DNA from: Winogradskya humida
GTDB lineage: Bacteria > Actinomycetota > Actinomycetes > Mycobacteriales > Micromonosporaceae
Reading direction: 5' to 3'
NCBI RefSeq assembly: GCF_016862215.1
Contig: NZ_BOMN01000028.1
Location: forward strand, 26,769 to 90,768
DNA length: 64,000 nt
The notes beneath the pieces are model-generated. The model saw only the letters and a list, made by a program, of their open reading frames with translations. It did no database searches and was not told the origin of the DNA. Every line of letters starts with the position of its first letter. Positions within the stretch are counted from its first letter, which is position 1. The translations under genes and the position numbers were made by a program. Below are positions 39,846-48,419 of this stretch, piece by piece.

Positions 39846-41239
39846 CTGCGGCGGCGCCGGGGCGCGTGGGCGGCTTGGATGACGGCCGCGACGAGGGCGG
39901 GCAGGGTGCCGCCCGGCGCTCCGGAGGTGTCCACCACGATTTCGGCGTGCCGGGCCGGGCGCTCGGCGAGCAGCCGGCGGTAGCGCTCCTGCTGGGCCCG
40001 TTGCTCCTCGAGGGCGCGTTCGGGCTTGCGGCGGTGGATCAGGTCGGCCGGGGCGTCCGGCAGGACCAGGACGTCCGGCGCGGGGACGAGGAGCTCGGCG
40101 ACCCGGGCGGCACGCGAGCCGGGCCATGGGGATTCACGCAGGTCGTAGACCCAGCGGTCGGCGATCACCACACGCCGCCGGGCAACCGCGGGGGCGACCG
40201 TGCTCAGATAACGCCAGACGTACTCGCCGGCGTAGAACCAGGCCGCGGCCTGGCGTACCCGCGGATGATCCTGCCGTTTCTCCCCGGCGGGTGCGGTGGA
40301 CGGCGCTGTCGAACCGACCCCGAGGAGGCGGCGTGCCAGGGCGACGCCGGGCAGGTTCCCGCGGGCCATGCCGAAATACGCCGAGCCGGTGGAAAAGCCG
40401 GAGCGCCGGAGCCGGTCGCTCAGACTGCCGGCGACCGTGGACTTGCCCGAGCCGTCCGTGCCGACCATCGCCACGACCACCCCGCGGGTGCGCAGGCCGA
40501 GCGGTCCGGCGGATCCGGCGGCGGGCAGGACGGCCCGGCGCTGGGCCCAGGTCGCTGCCACCACATCCGGTGCGAGACTTCGAGCAGCCAACCGTACGCG
40601 GGCCCGCGCCGGCAGCCCCGGATCTGCCTGAGCGCCACCGGCGATCGCCACGAGGTCCGCGGTGACCCGGGCGCCGAGCTGCTGGGTGAGCCGGCGGGCG
40701 AGCGCCTCGCGATGTTCGGGCAGCGCGGCCGACCAGGCGGCACGTGCCTCGGCGAGCCGGGCCGGGCCGGGGATGCGGCCGCGCAGCACCGGGCGTACGA
40801 GCAGATCGGCTGTTGCCGCGATACCGGTGAGCCGTTGCGCCGAGGGATCTGTGGTGGCTTCCGCGGCGGGGACGAGCAGCACGGGCCCGACGTAGAGGTC
40901 GCCGTACGTGATGTCGACGACCGCCAGGCCGGTGGGGGTGCCGATCGCGAGGCTGATGTGGCGCAGGCGGCGGGGATCGTGGGCATCGGCGACGCGGGCG
41001 CACGCGTAGCGGCGGGTGAGGGCGGCGACCGGGTCGTTCGGGGCGGGGCGGCCCGCGTACCAGATGTCCAGGTCCTTGGGTCCGTTGTCGGCCGCCCATT
41101 CCTGGGGCGCACCCGCCTCGCCCTGCCAGGCCCACCGCTCGCCGCTCTCGTCGAGCGCCTCGGTCAGGACCTTGAGCAGCTCGGCACGGCCGGTGGCGAT
41201 GCCACTGGTGTCCTGCGACGCTTCCGGCGAATAGGTCAT
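39842..41239 (-). CDS. Nucleotidyltransferase-like/P-loop (thymidylate kinase-like) fusion protein
   Basis: A 465-residue cytoplasmic protein. The N-terminal half contains WAADNGPKDLDIWYAG, whose KDLDIW resembles the metal-binding Asp-x-Asp of minimal nucleotidyltransferases. The C-terminal half, from about residue 250, is a thymidylate kinase-like P-loop domain with Walker A GTDGSGKST (260-268), an ADRWVYD DRx-type motif and a late lid-like Arg-rich segment. ATG at 41239 with GGGAGGAA. It lies 19 bp after the small surface protein and overlaps the GT-C gene. Similar kinase-like genes occur in polysaccharide loci; it may phosphorylate a sugar or lipid precursor (guess). Confidence 0.75.
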   Translation of the reverse strand: MTYSPEASQDTSGIATGRAELLKVLTEALDESGERWAWQGEAGAPQEWAADNGPKDLDIWYAGRPAPNDPVAALTRRYACARVADAHDPRRLRHISLAIGTPTGLAVVDITYGDLYVGPVLLVPAAEATTDPSAQRLTGIAATADLLVRPVLRGRIPGPARLAEARAAWSAALPEHREALARRLTQQLGARVTADLVAIAGGAQADPGLPARARVRLAARSLAPDVVAATWAQRRAVLPAAGSAGPLGLRTRGVVVAMVGTDGSGKSTVAGSLSDRLRRSGFSTGSAYFGMARGNLPGVALARRLLGVGSTAPSTAPAGEKRQDHPRVRQAAAWFYAGEYVWRYLSTVAPAVARRRVVIADRWVYDLRESPWPGSRAARVAELLVPAPDVLVLPDAPADLIHRRKPERALEEQRAQQERYRRLLAERPARHAEIVVDTSGAPGGTLPALVAAVIQAAHAPRRRRR

Positions 41240-41258
41240 TTCCTCCCGATTATGAGCC

Positions 41259-41810
41259 TCAAGCGAGCGAGAGGGAGGCCGTTTCGGTAGGTAGGCGGCG
41301 GGCACCGCGGCGGTGGATGCCCCGGCGCGGGCGGTGGCCGAAGCCGGTGATCAGGGCCATCACGACCAGCAGCCCGGCGAGCGCCCACGGCAGGGCATCG
41401 CGGGGACCGTGCGCACTCGCGGCCGGGGGCAGACCACCCAGCAACGTACGCGAACCCGCGCCGGCCGAACGCCCACTGACCAGCACCGACGTCCCCGCCC
41501 GACCGGCCGCGGGCCCGAGCTCGACGACCAGGTGGACGGTCCCGTTCTCGTCGGCGCGGATCTCGCGCCAGGCGTCGCTGCCGATCCGGACCTTGGCGAC
41601 CGACTTCTTGCGGAAGCCGATCGCGGTGACCTCCAGCTTGTTGCTGCCGTCGTGCCAGGTGGTGGTGAGGCCGGTGTTGCTCGAGTTGACGACGGTCTGC
41701 GGGGTGACCGGGCTGCGCAGCATCACGAACACCACCGCGGCGGTGGCCAGGAGGGCCAGCACGAGGACGATCCGCACGGGGCGCCGGACTGCGGTGGTGG
41801 GCGTTGTCAT
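41259..41810 (-). CDS. Small membrane-anchored surface protein (paralog B)
   Basis: A 183-residue protein: N-terminal helix (IVLVLALLATAAVVFVML, about 14-32), an extracytoplasmic beta domain (LEVTAIGFRKKSVAKVRIGSDAWREI, GTVHLVVELG), an Ala/Gly/Ser linker and a second helix (ALPWALAGLLVVMALITGF). A very basic tail closes it. It parallels the protein at 36132 in size, order of elements and the 'RVGSDD/RIGSDAW' core. First gene of the operon 41810-37623. It is divergent from the flippase operon with a TTGA-box array between. Function unknown. Confidence 0.75.
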   Translation of the reverse strand: MTTPTTAVRRPVRIVLVLALLATAAVVFVMLRSPVTPQTVVNSSNTGLTTTWHDGSNKLEVTAIGFRKKSVAKVRIGSDAWREIRADENGTVHLVVELGPAAGRAGTSVLVSGRSAGAGSRTLLGGLPPAASAHGPRDALPWALAGLLVVMALITGFGHRPRRGIHRRGARRLPTETASLSLA

Positions 41811-41860
41811 GTACCGATCATGCGGCCTGCCGGGGGCAATGTGACCGTGGGTGACAGAAC

Positions 41861-41889
41861 CTTGCGGCGGAATTGAACAGTTCTTGAAT
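41861..41889 (+). promoter_or_regulatory. Tandem TTGA-box promoter (three units) of the flippase operon
   Basis: CTTGCGG (41861), ATTGAAC (41872) and CTTGAAT (41883) at exact 11-bp period end 21 bp before the GTG at 41911. CCGATAG follows at 41896-41902. The layout is the same as at 31944-31983 and 36795-36823. Confidence 0.7.
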
Positions 41890-41910
41890 CCGCGGCCGAT
41901 AGGCATCCTC

Positions 41911-43179
41911 GTGACCAGCCCTACCGGCCGCCTCGTCGGTCTGCTCGCCAAGGGAGCCGCCCCGATCGCGGTCGCCGTGGCCGTGCAGAGCGCGGGCAAC
42001 CTCGCCTTCCACTCGGTGGTCGGGCGGATGCTCGACCCCGACGCGTACGGTGCGCTCGGCGCGGTGCTGGCCGCCATGCTGATGCTCGGGGTGCCGCTGG
42101 GCGCGGTGCAGACCGCCGCTTCGGCACTGGTCGCCGAGCACGGCCCGGGCTGGGCCTCGGCACGCCGGACGCTGCGCTCGGTCGCGTTCTGGTCGCTGCC
42201 ACCGGCGCTGGTCGTGCTGGCGTGCGCACCACTGCTGCGCGACTACTTCCATCTCGGTTCCCTGCTGGAGTCCGCGCAGCTCGCGCCGTACCTGGTAATC
42301 GCCGCAGTGACGGCCGCCGCGCGCGGGCTGCTGCTGGGTGACAAGAAGGTCGGCGCGGTCGCGATGACCTACTTCGTCGCCACCGCCGTACGCCTGGGCC
42401 TCGGTCTCGCGCTGGTGGTGCCGCTGGGTGTCGCCGGGGCGCTGGCCGCGACCGTGATCGGCGAGCTGGCCGCTCTGGCCATCACGCTGCGACCGTTGCG
42501 GCAGACCGACGCCGGTGTGGCCGGTTCCACGCTGCGGTTGAGCGCGGTCGCGCACGCGGGCTTCGCGGTGACCGGCCTGTTCCTGTTCTCCACGGTCGAC
42601 CTGCTGCTCGCCCGGCACCACCTGATCGACGGGGCTTCCGGGGCCTATGTTGCGGCGGCGACCATCGCCAAGACCGTGCTCGCGCTGCCCGCCGGGATCA
42701 TGGCCGCGGTCTTCCCACGCCTGCTGGCCGGATGGCTCAAGCCCGGACGCGGCAAGGTGCTGCTCAACGGCGCGATCGCGGTCGCCGGGCCGGCCGTGCT
42801 CGGTGGCCTGGTCATGGTCGCGGTCCCCACCCTGGTGCTGCGCATCCTCTACGGCGACGGCTATCTCGACGCCACCGGCCTGGTCCGGACCCTGGCGAGC
42901 GTGGCGGCGCTGACCTCGCTGGTGACCGTGCTGACCAACGCCGCGCTGGCCCGCCGCTCGTGGACCGTGGTCATCCCGTGGTTCGGCGCGGTCCTCGAGG
43001 TCGCGCTGATCGAGCTGTGGCACGGCTCCGCGATGCAGATCGCCGCGTGCTCGGCCGCCGCGCTGACCCCGACCCTGCTGCTCATGGTCCTGCTCGAAGG
43101 GCGGGCCTGGATCCGCTCTCCCCGTCCCGTCCCCTCTCGCCGCCCTTCGGACGGCTCGAAACCCGCCTTCGCGGCCTGA
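41911..43179 (+). CDS. Polysaccharide/lipid-linked oligosaccharide flippase (MATE/Wzx-like)
   Basis: A 422-residue membrane protein with about 12 predicted helices and few polar loops, of the MOP (Wzx/MurJ/MATE) kind. It starts with AVAVAVQSAGNLAFHSVVGRMLDPDAYGALGAVLAAMLML, and repeats the pattern near FLFSTVDLLLARHHLIDGASGAYVAAATIAKTV. It should export lipid-linked glycans made by the three glycosyltransferases that follow. GTG at 41911, 21 bp after the TTGA-box array. First gene of a tight four-gene operon. Confidence 0.87.
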   Translation: MTSPTGRLVGLLAKGAAPIAVAVAVQSAGNLAFHSVVGRMLDPDAYGALGAVLAAMLMLGVPLGAVQTAASALVAEHGPGWASARRTLRSVAFWSLPPALVVLACAPLLRDYFHLGSLLESAQLAPYLVIAAVTAAARGLLLGDKKVGAVAMTYFVATAVRLGLGLALVVPLGVAGALAATVIGELAALAITLRPLRQTDAGVAGSTLRLSAVAHAGFAVTGLFLFSTVDLLLARHHLIDGASGAYVAAATIAKTVLALPAGIMAAVFPRLLAGWLKPGRGKVLLNGAIAVAGPAVLGGLVMVAVPTLVLRILYGDGYLDATGLVRTLASVAALTSLVTVLTNAALARRSWTVVIPWFGAVLEVALIELWHGSAMQIAACSAAALTPTLLLMVLLEGRAWIRSPRPVPSRRPSDGSKPAFAA

Positions 43180-43193
43180 CCCCCGGAGTTGTT

Positions 43194-44270
43194 GTGCGCA
43201 TCCTTGTCCTGAACTGGCGCGACCTGGCCCACCCCGCGGCCGGCGGCGCCGAGGTCTACACCGAGCAGGTGCTGCGGCGCTGGGTTGCAGCGGGCCACGA
43301 GGTGACGCTGTTCGCCGCCGCGGTCGCCGGTCGCCCCGCGGTGGAGACGATCGACGGGTACAGGGTGATCCGCGCCGGGAGCCGGTTCACCGTCTACCGG
43401 GAAGCACGGCGCTGGTGGGACCGGTGCGGGCGGGGCAACTTCGACGTTGTCATCGACGAGACCAACACCGTGCCGTTCATGGCGCACGAGTGGGTCGACG
43501 ACGGGACGCGTACGGTCGCGCTGGTCCACCAGACCTGCGAGGAGATCTGGCACCACAACGCCCCGCCGGTCGTGGCGCACCTCGGCCGGCTCGCCCTGGA
43601 ACCACGCTGGCTGCACCGGCTCGCCGCGGCCCCGGTGCTCGCCGTCTCCGAGTCGACACGTGACGCGCTGGCCCGCTTCGGCGCGCAGGACGTCACCGTC
43701 GTGCCGGAGGGCTACGAGCCGCCTGCGCTGACCAGGCCCGTGGTCAAGGAGGAGCGGCCCACGGTGGTGTTCTGCGGGCGGATGGTCAGCTACAAGCGCC
43801 CGTGGGACGTGCTGCGCGCGGTTGCGATCGCCCGCCGCGAGATCCCGGACCTGCAGCTCTGGATGATCGGCGGCGGCCCGCTGCTGAACAAGCTGCGCGC
43901 CGCCCGGCCCGCCGGGGTCGAGTTCTTCGGACGGGTCAGCGAGGGCGTCAAGCACGATCTGATGGCCCGTGCCCACGTGCACGTGTCCACCAGCGTGCGG
44001 GAGGGCTGGGGCCTGGTGGTGACCGAGGCCGCCGCTCTGGGTACGCCGACCATCGCGTACGACGTCCCGGGCCTGCGCGACTCCACCCTCGCCGCCGGCG
44101 GTGTCGTCGTGCCACCGAGCCCCGACGCGCTGGCCCGCTGGCTGAGCGACCTGCTCCCCACGTGGCAGCGGCGCCCGTTCGCCCCCGTCCCGTTCGGCGG
44201 CGCCCACTCCTGGGACGACGTCGCCACCCAGTTGTTGTCCGCCGTCGACGAGCACGCCCGAGCAGCCTGA
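43194..44270 (+). CDS. GT4-family glycosyltransferase
   Basis: A 358-residue GT-B fold enzyme. The N-terminal RILVLNWRDLAHPAAGGAEVY contains the acceptor-side GGAE loop. LAVSESTRDALARFG is the inter-domain signal, VFCGRMVSYKRPWDVLRA opens the donor domain, and TSVREGWGLVVTEAAALGTPTIAY is the E-x7-E donor-binding motif. Cytoplasmic. GTG at 43194, 14 bp after the flippase stop, followed after 11 bp by a GT2 gene. It adds a sugar to the growing lipid-linked glycan; donor and linkage unknown. Confidence 0.92.
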   Translation: MRILVLNWRDLAHPAAGGAEVYTEQVLRRWVAAGHEVTLFAAAVAGRPAVETIDGYRVIRAGSRFTVYREARRWWDRCGRGNFDVVIDETNTVPFMAHEWVDDGTRTVALVHQTCEEIWHHNAPPVVAHLGRLALEPRWLHRLAAAPVLAVSESTRDALARFGAQDVTVVPEGYEPPALTRPVVKEERPTVVFCGRMVSYKRPWDVLRAVAIARREIPDLQLWMIGGGPLLNKLRAARPAGVEFFGRVSEGVKHDLMARAHVHVSTSVREGWGLVVTEAAALGTPTIAYDVPGLRDSTLAAGGVVVPPSPDALARWLSDLLPTWQRRPFAPVPFGGAHSWDDVATQLLSAVDEHARAA

Positions 44271-44281
44271 GGAATGGTGTC

Positions 44282-45091
44282 GTGAAGATCAGCTTTGTGG
44301 TGCCCACCCGCAACAACGCGCGTACGCTCGCCGCCTGCCTCGGCTCGCTGCGTAACCAGACGCACCCCGACGTCGAGGTGCTGGTCATCGACAACAGCTC
44401 CACCGACACCACCGTGGCGATCGGCGAGCGCTTCGCCGACCAGGTCGTGCAGTGGGGCCCGGAACGCAGCGCGCAGCGCAACCACGGCACCAAGTGCAGC
44501 ACCGGCGACGTCGTGGTCTTCATCGACTCCGACATGGTCCTCGAACCGCACATCGCGACCGAGATCGAGGAGCAGTTCACCGCTCACCCCGAGATCGGCG
44601 CGCTGATCATCCCAGAGCGCTCGTTCGGCGAGGGCTTCCTGGCGAGCTGCCGGCAGCTGGAGAAGAGCCTCTACGTCGGCGACGCGGCCGTGGAATCCCC
44701 GCGCGCGTTCCGGCGCGAGCTGATCGAGGAGATCGGCGGCTGGGACGAGAACCTGACCGCCGCCGAGGACTGGGACCTCGCCGACCGGACCAAGGAGAAG
44801 ACCGAGCTGGGCCGGGTCGCCGCGTACATCTGGCACGACGAGGGCCGGATCCAGCTGCGGGCGACCTTCGCGAAGAAGCGCTACTACGGCCGCTGGATCG
44901 ACCAATATGTGAGCATGCATGACGATTCAAACAGCAAATTCACCCGCACAGCTTTGGTACGCAAACCAGGTGCCCTCCTGCGCCACCCCGTGCTGACAGC
45001 CGGGCTGGTCACCCTCAAGGCCACCGAAGCGGCCGGACTCCTCCTCGGCATCCGCGACAGCCGCACGTCCTCTGCCGGCAGCCGTACATGA
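44282..45091 (+). CDS. GT2-family glycosyltransferase
   Basis: A 269-residue GT-A enzyme: VKISFVVPTRNNARTLAACL, IDNSSTDTT, VQWGPERSAQRNHG, the DxD in FIDSDMVLEP, and GGWDENLTAAEDWDLADR with the catalytic-base ED. GTG at 44282; its stop overlaps the next gene's ATG (ATGA). Part of the flippase operon and probably acting on the same lipid-linked substrate. Confidence 0.92.
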   Translation: MKISFVVPTRNNARTLAACLGSLRNQTHPDVEVLVIDNSSTDTTVAIGERFADQVVQWGPERSAQRNHGTKCSTGDVVVFIDSDMVLEPHIATEIEEQFTAHPEIGALIIPERSFGEGFLASCRQLEKSLYVGDAAVESPRAFRRELIEEIGGWDENLTAAEDWDLADRTKEKTELGRVAAYIWHDEGRIQLRATFAKKRYYGRWIDQYVSMHDDSNSKFTRTALVRKPGALLRHPVLTAGLVTLKATEAAGLLLGIRDSRTSSAGSRT

Positions 45092-46212
45092 GCCGGCGCA
45101 TCGTGCACCTCATCGCCGAGTATTCCGCGCACGAGGCGATGGGGCGCACGGTCTCGGAAACGGCGTCTCGCGTGCCCGGAAGCCACTATCTGGTGACGTC
45201 CCGCGCGCACGACGGCGCCTCGGTCTTCGCGGGCGTCGACGAGCTCGGCGGTGCGGTGGCCAGCTTCCCTCTCGGGCGGACGGCCGCGCTGGCCGGCGTG
45301 CTCGCGCGGATCCAGCCCGACGTGGTTCACCTGCATGCCGGGGCGTTGGGGCCGTTGCAGGCGGCGATGGCGGTGCTGAAGCCGTATCGGACCGTGCTCA
45401 CGGCGTACGCGTGGCCGACTGTTCCCGGTCCTGCGACCTGGCGCCGGGCCACCCTGGCCGAGATGCGCTCCTCGAACGTGCTGCAGGCGCGCGTCGCCCT
45501 GACCACCCTGCTCCCCGCCTCGCTCGCGACGGCCGCCCTGCACCGCGCGGGTGTGTCCACTGTGCTCACGCCGGACCCGCGGGTGGCGTCGCGGTTGAGC
45601 GGCCGGGCCGGCCTCACGGTCACCCGGCTGCCCTCCGGCGCGCCCACCGACGATCGCCGCGCCCACTTCGCGTCCACGGAACCGACCGTCGTCTTCGCAG
45701 GCCGCGCGGAAACCGTGCGGGGCCTCGACACCCTTCTCGCCGCCTGGCCACTGATCCGCGAGAAGGTGCCGGACGCGCGGCTGCGGCTGCTGCTGATCCC
45801 GCGTCCCGAACTGCCGGCGATCCTGGCCCGCGCCGACTCGATGGCCGGCGTCACCGTGGTCACCGAGCCGGTGCCGGACCTGCTGGCGGAGCTCGCCGAG
45901 GCCCAGATCGGCACATGGCCGTTCAAGTTCGACTACACGACGTCACCGCCCGCGATGGCCGTGGCCGAGGCGATGAGCGTCGGCCTGCCCGTGGTGGCCA
46001 CCGACGTCGCCTGCGTCCGCGCCGTCCTCGAACCGGGCGTCAACGGCGTCGCGGTGCCCCCGGCGAACCCGGCCGCACTCGCCTACGCCATCGCTGAGCT
46101 GCTGCGGGACGAGGTGGGCTGGCGGCGCTACGCGGAAGCCGGACTGCGCTCCGTCCGGGACAACCTCGGCTGGGACCGGGCCGCCGCCGTGACCGCCGCC
46201 GCGTACTCATAG
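45088..46212 (+). CDS. GT4-family glycosyltransferase
   Basis: A 374-residue GT-B enzyme. The N-terminal IVHLIAEYSAHEAMGRTVSETA and ARIQPDVVHLHAGALG stretches are typical of GT4. VVFAGRAETVRGLDTLLAAWPLI begins the donor domain, and PAMAVAEAMSVGLPVVATDVACVRAV carries the donor-site acidic residue. It overlaps the previous gene by four bases. Last glycosyltransferase of the operon; the Ser/Thr kinase gene starts 22 bp later and may be co-transcribed. Confidence 0.9.
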   Translation: MSRRIVHLIAEYSAHEAMGRTVSETASRVPGSHYLVTSRAHDGASVFAGVDELGGAVASFPLGRTAALAGVLARIQPDVVHLHAGALGPLQAAMAVLKPYRTVLTAYAWPTVPGPATWRRATLAEMRSSNVLQARVALTTLLPASLATAALHRAGVSTVLTPDPRVASRLSGRAGLTVTRLPSGAPTDDRRAHFASTEPTVVFAGRAETVRGLDTLLAAWPLIREKVPDARLRLLLIPRPELPAILARADSMAGVTVVTEPVPDLLAELAEAQIGTWPFKFDYTTSPPAMAVAEAMSVGLPVVATDVACVRAVLEPGVNGVAVPPANPAALAYAIAELLRDEVGWRRYAEAGLRSVRDNLGWDRAAAVTAAAYS

Positions 46213-46234
46213 GTGGCTATGGCACCATGATCTT

Positions 46235-48403
46235 GTGGAGCCTCTGCAGCCGACAGACCCGACCACCATCGGCCGCTACCGCCTCACCGGGAGGCTCGGC
46301 GCCGGTGGCATGGGTAGCGTCTACCTCGGACTCTCCCCCGGCGGGCGCCCCGCCGCGGTCAAGGTGATCCACGAGAACTTCCAGAACAACGCCGAATCCC
46401 TCGCCCGCTTCCGCCGCGAAGTCGAAACCCTGCGCACCGTACGCAGTGCGTACACCGCCGCGCTGATCGACAGCGAGGTCGACCAGGCACCGTACTGGCT
46501 GGCCACCGAATACGTCCCCGGCCCGACCCTGCACGCCTCGGTCCTGGACAACGGCCCGTTCTCCACCGACGCCTGCTACGGCATGTTCGCCGCGCTGGCC
46601 GAAGGCCTCACCGACATCCACCAGCACGGCGTCTGCCACCGCGACCTCAAACCGCAGAACATCATCCTCGCCGCCACCGGCCCGCAGCTCATCGACTTCG
46701 GCATCGCCCGCGGCACCGAACAGACCGGGTTGACGCAGGTCGGCTATGCGGTCGGCACCCCCGGCTACACCGCCCCCGAGACCCTGACCACCAACACGGT
46801 CGGCCCCGCCGCGGACGTGTTCGCCCTCGGCGTCACCATCGGCTTCGTCGCCACCGCGCGGCCCCCGTTCGGCACGGGCACGTTCACCGCGATCAGCATG
46901 CGAACCATGGACGGCAAAATCGACCTCCCGGGCGTCGACCCCGGCCTCGCCGCCCTCATCCGCGCCTGCATCGCCGCCGACCCCACCCAGCGCCCCACCC
47001 CCGAAGCCATCATCGACGCCTGCCACCGCCGGGCCCCGGTCGCTCCACCCGCGCCGCGTGGCGCTGTTGCCGGCCGGACCAGCGTCATGCCCGCTCAGGG
47101 TGGCGGCACGGGCTCTCGTCCCGGCCAGCCGTTCCCGGGCCGCGCTGCCGCTCCCGGCCAGCCCGTTCCCGGCCAGGGCGTTCCCGGCCAGGGCGCTTAC
47201 GGCCAGGGCGCTTACGGCCAGGCTGGTTCTGGTCCTGCTTCTGGGCAGAACGCTTACGGCCAGCCTGTTTCCGGGCAGGCCTACTCCGGATCCGCTTCCG
47301 GACAATTCCGGCAAGGTCAGCCTCCGTCCGGCCAGGCTCGCCCAGGTCAGGGCCAGCCGGGGCAGGGTCAGCCGGGGCAGGGCTTCGGCCAGCCCGGTCC
47401 GAACCAGCCGGGGCAGGGCCAGGCGGGCATGGGCCAGGCGGGCATGGGCCAGGCGGGCATGGGCCAGGCGGGCATGGGCCAGGCGGGGATGGGCCAGGCT
47501 GGCCGGCCGATGTCGGGGACTGCGCGGATGCCTGCGCAGGGTGGTGGGCGGGCGGCGGCTCCGGTCAGCGGGCAGTTCGGGACGGGTAAGGCTTCTGTCC
47601 CCGCGCCTGCGCCTTCGGGCCGCTTCAACACCACGACCAACTACGACCCCGAGCCGGCCTACAGCTCAGGCGGCGGCGGCTCGCGCGGCGGGTCGGGCGG
47701 TGGCTACCCGGGCGGCATCGACGACCGCTCCGATTCGACATCCCCGGGCGGCCGCTTCGGCCCCAAATCGGTAGCCCTGCTCAGCGGCCTGGGCGTCCTG
47801 ATCCTCGTGCTCGTCGTGGTGATGCTGACCAAACTCGGCGGCGGCGACGACCCCGACCAGAACACGGCAGCAAACCTCCCCGCGGCAACATCCCCGACCC
47901 CCCGCGCCACCAAGACCACCAAAAAAGCCACCCCGACCAAAACCAAACCGACCCCGGAAAAGACCGAGGACGAAGACAAGGACGAGGACGAGCCGGACGA
48001 GGAAGAGCCGCCCACCAACGTCAGCAACGGCAAAAACCTCTCCATGAACGGCAGCGGCCTCTGCGCCGAAATGCCGAAGAACGCCGCTCCCCAGGCCAAG
48101 GTCAAGGTCGCCCACTGCAACGGCAGCGACGCCCAGAACTGGACCTACACCTCCTCGAACGGCCTACAGCAGGGCGACCTCTGCATGGACGCCGGCCAGG
48201 ACAGCGCCAACGCCAACAACCGCACCCGAGTGGCCCCCTGCGACGAATCCCTCCCCCAGCAATTCAAACAGGACACCGACGGCACCCTCTACAACCCCGA
48301 AACCGGCCTCTGCCTCACCATCGGCGACGACGACCAGGGCTCCGGCATGGGCATGATCGACTGCAACGGCAGCCCCACCTGGACCCTCCCCGCCCCCAGC
48401 TGA
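46235..48403 (+). CDS. Transmembrane Ser/Thr protein kinase with extracellular ricin-type lectin domain
   Basis: A 722-residue receptor-like PknB-type kinase. The kinase domain (about 13-270) has the Gly loop LGAGGMGSVYLG, Lys43 in AAVKVIHE, HRDLKPQN, LIDFGIA and GTPGYTAPE. A Gly/Gln-rich linker of about 200 residues follows, including five GMGQA repeats. A membrane helix lies at about 512-533, then a Thr/Lys-Pro and acidic stalk, and a C-terminal ricin B-like beta-trefoil (SGLCAEM..., GLCLTIGDDDQG). It probably senses carbohydrate outside and signals inside. GTG at 46235, 22 bp after the glycosyltransferase operon, which suggests it senses the glycan made there. Confidence 0.9.
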   Translation: MEPLQPTDPTTIGRYRLTGRLGAGGMGSVYLGLSPGGRPAAVKVIHENFQNNAESLARFRREVETLRTVRSAYTAALIDSEVDQAPYWLATEYVPGPTLHASVLDNGPFSTDACYGMFAALAEGLTDIHQHGVCHRDLKPQNIILAATGPQLIDFGIARGTEQTGLTQVGYAVGTPGYTAPETLTTNTVGPAADVFALGVTIGFVATARPPFGTGTFTAISMRTMDGKIDLPGVDPGLAALIRACIAADPTQRPTPEAIIDACHRRAPVAPPAPRGAVAGRTSVMPAQGGGTGSRPGQPFPGRAAAPGQPVPGQGVPGQGAYGQGAYGQAGSGPASGQNAYGQPVSGQAYSGSASGQFRQGQPPSGQARPGQGQPGQGQPGQGFGQPGPNQPGQGQAGMGQAGMGQAGMGQAGMGQAGMGQAGRPMSGTARMPAQGGGRAAAPVSGQFGTGKASVPAPAPSGRFNTTTNYDPEPAYSSGGGGSRGGSGGGYPGGIDDRSDSTSPGGRFGPKSVALLSGLGVLILVLVVVMLTKLGGGDDPDQNTAANLPAATSPTPRATKTTKKATPTKTKPTPEKTEDEDKDEDEPDEEEPPTNVSNGKNLSMNGSGLCAEMPKNAAPQAKVKVAHCNGSDAQNWTYTSSNGLQQGDLCMDAGQDSANANNRTRVAPCDESLPQQFKQDTDGTLYNPETGLCLTIGDDDQGSGMGMIDCNGSPTWTLPAPS
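47420..47494 (+). repeat. 15-bp coding tandem repeat (5 copies) in the kinase linker
   Basis: CAGGCGGGCATGGGC is repeated five times head to tail (the last with one change), encoding (GMGQA)n in frame. Near-identity at DNA level points to recent expansion, so copy number probably varies between strains. Confidence 0.9.
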
Positions 48404-48419
48404 CCCCGCCCCCAGCTGA
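48388..48419 (+). repeat. Exact 16-bp tandem duplication across the kinase stop codon
   Basis: CCCCGCCCCCAGCTGA occurs twice in succession. The first copy ends with the stop codon of the kinase gene; the second lies immediately downstream. It resembles the 20-bp duplication at 9783-9822, which also spans a stop codon. Confidence 0.85.
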
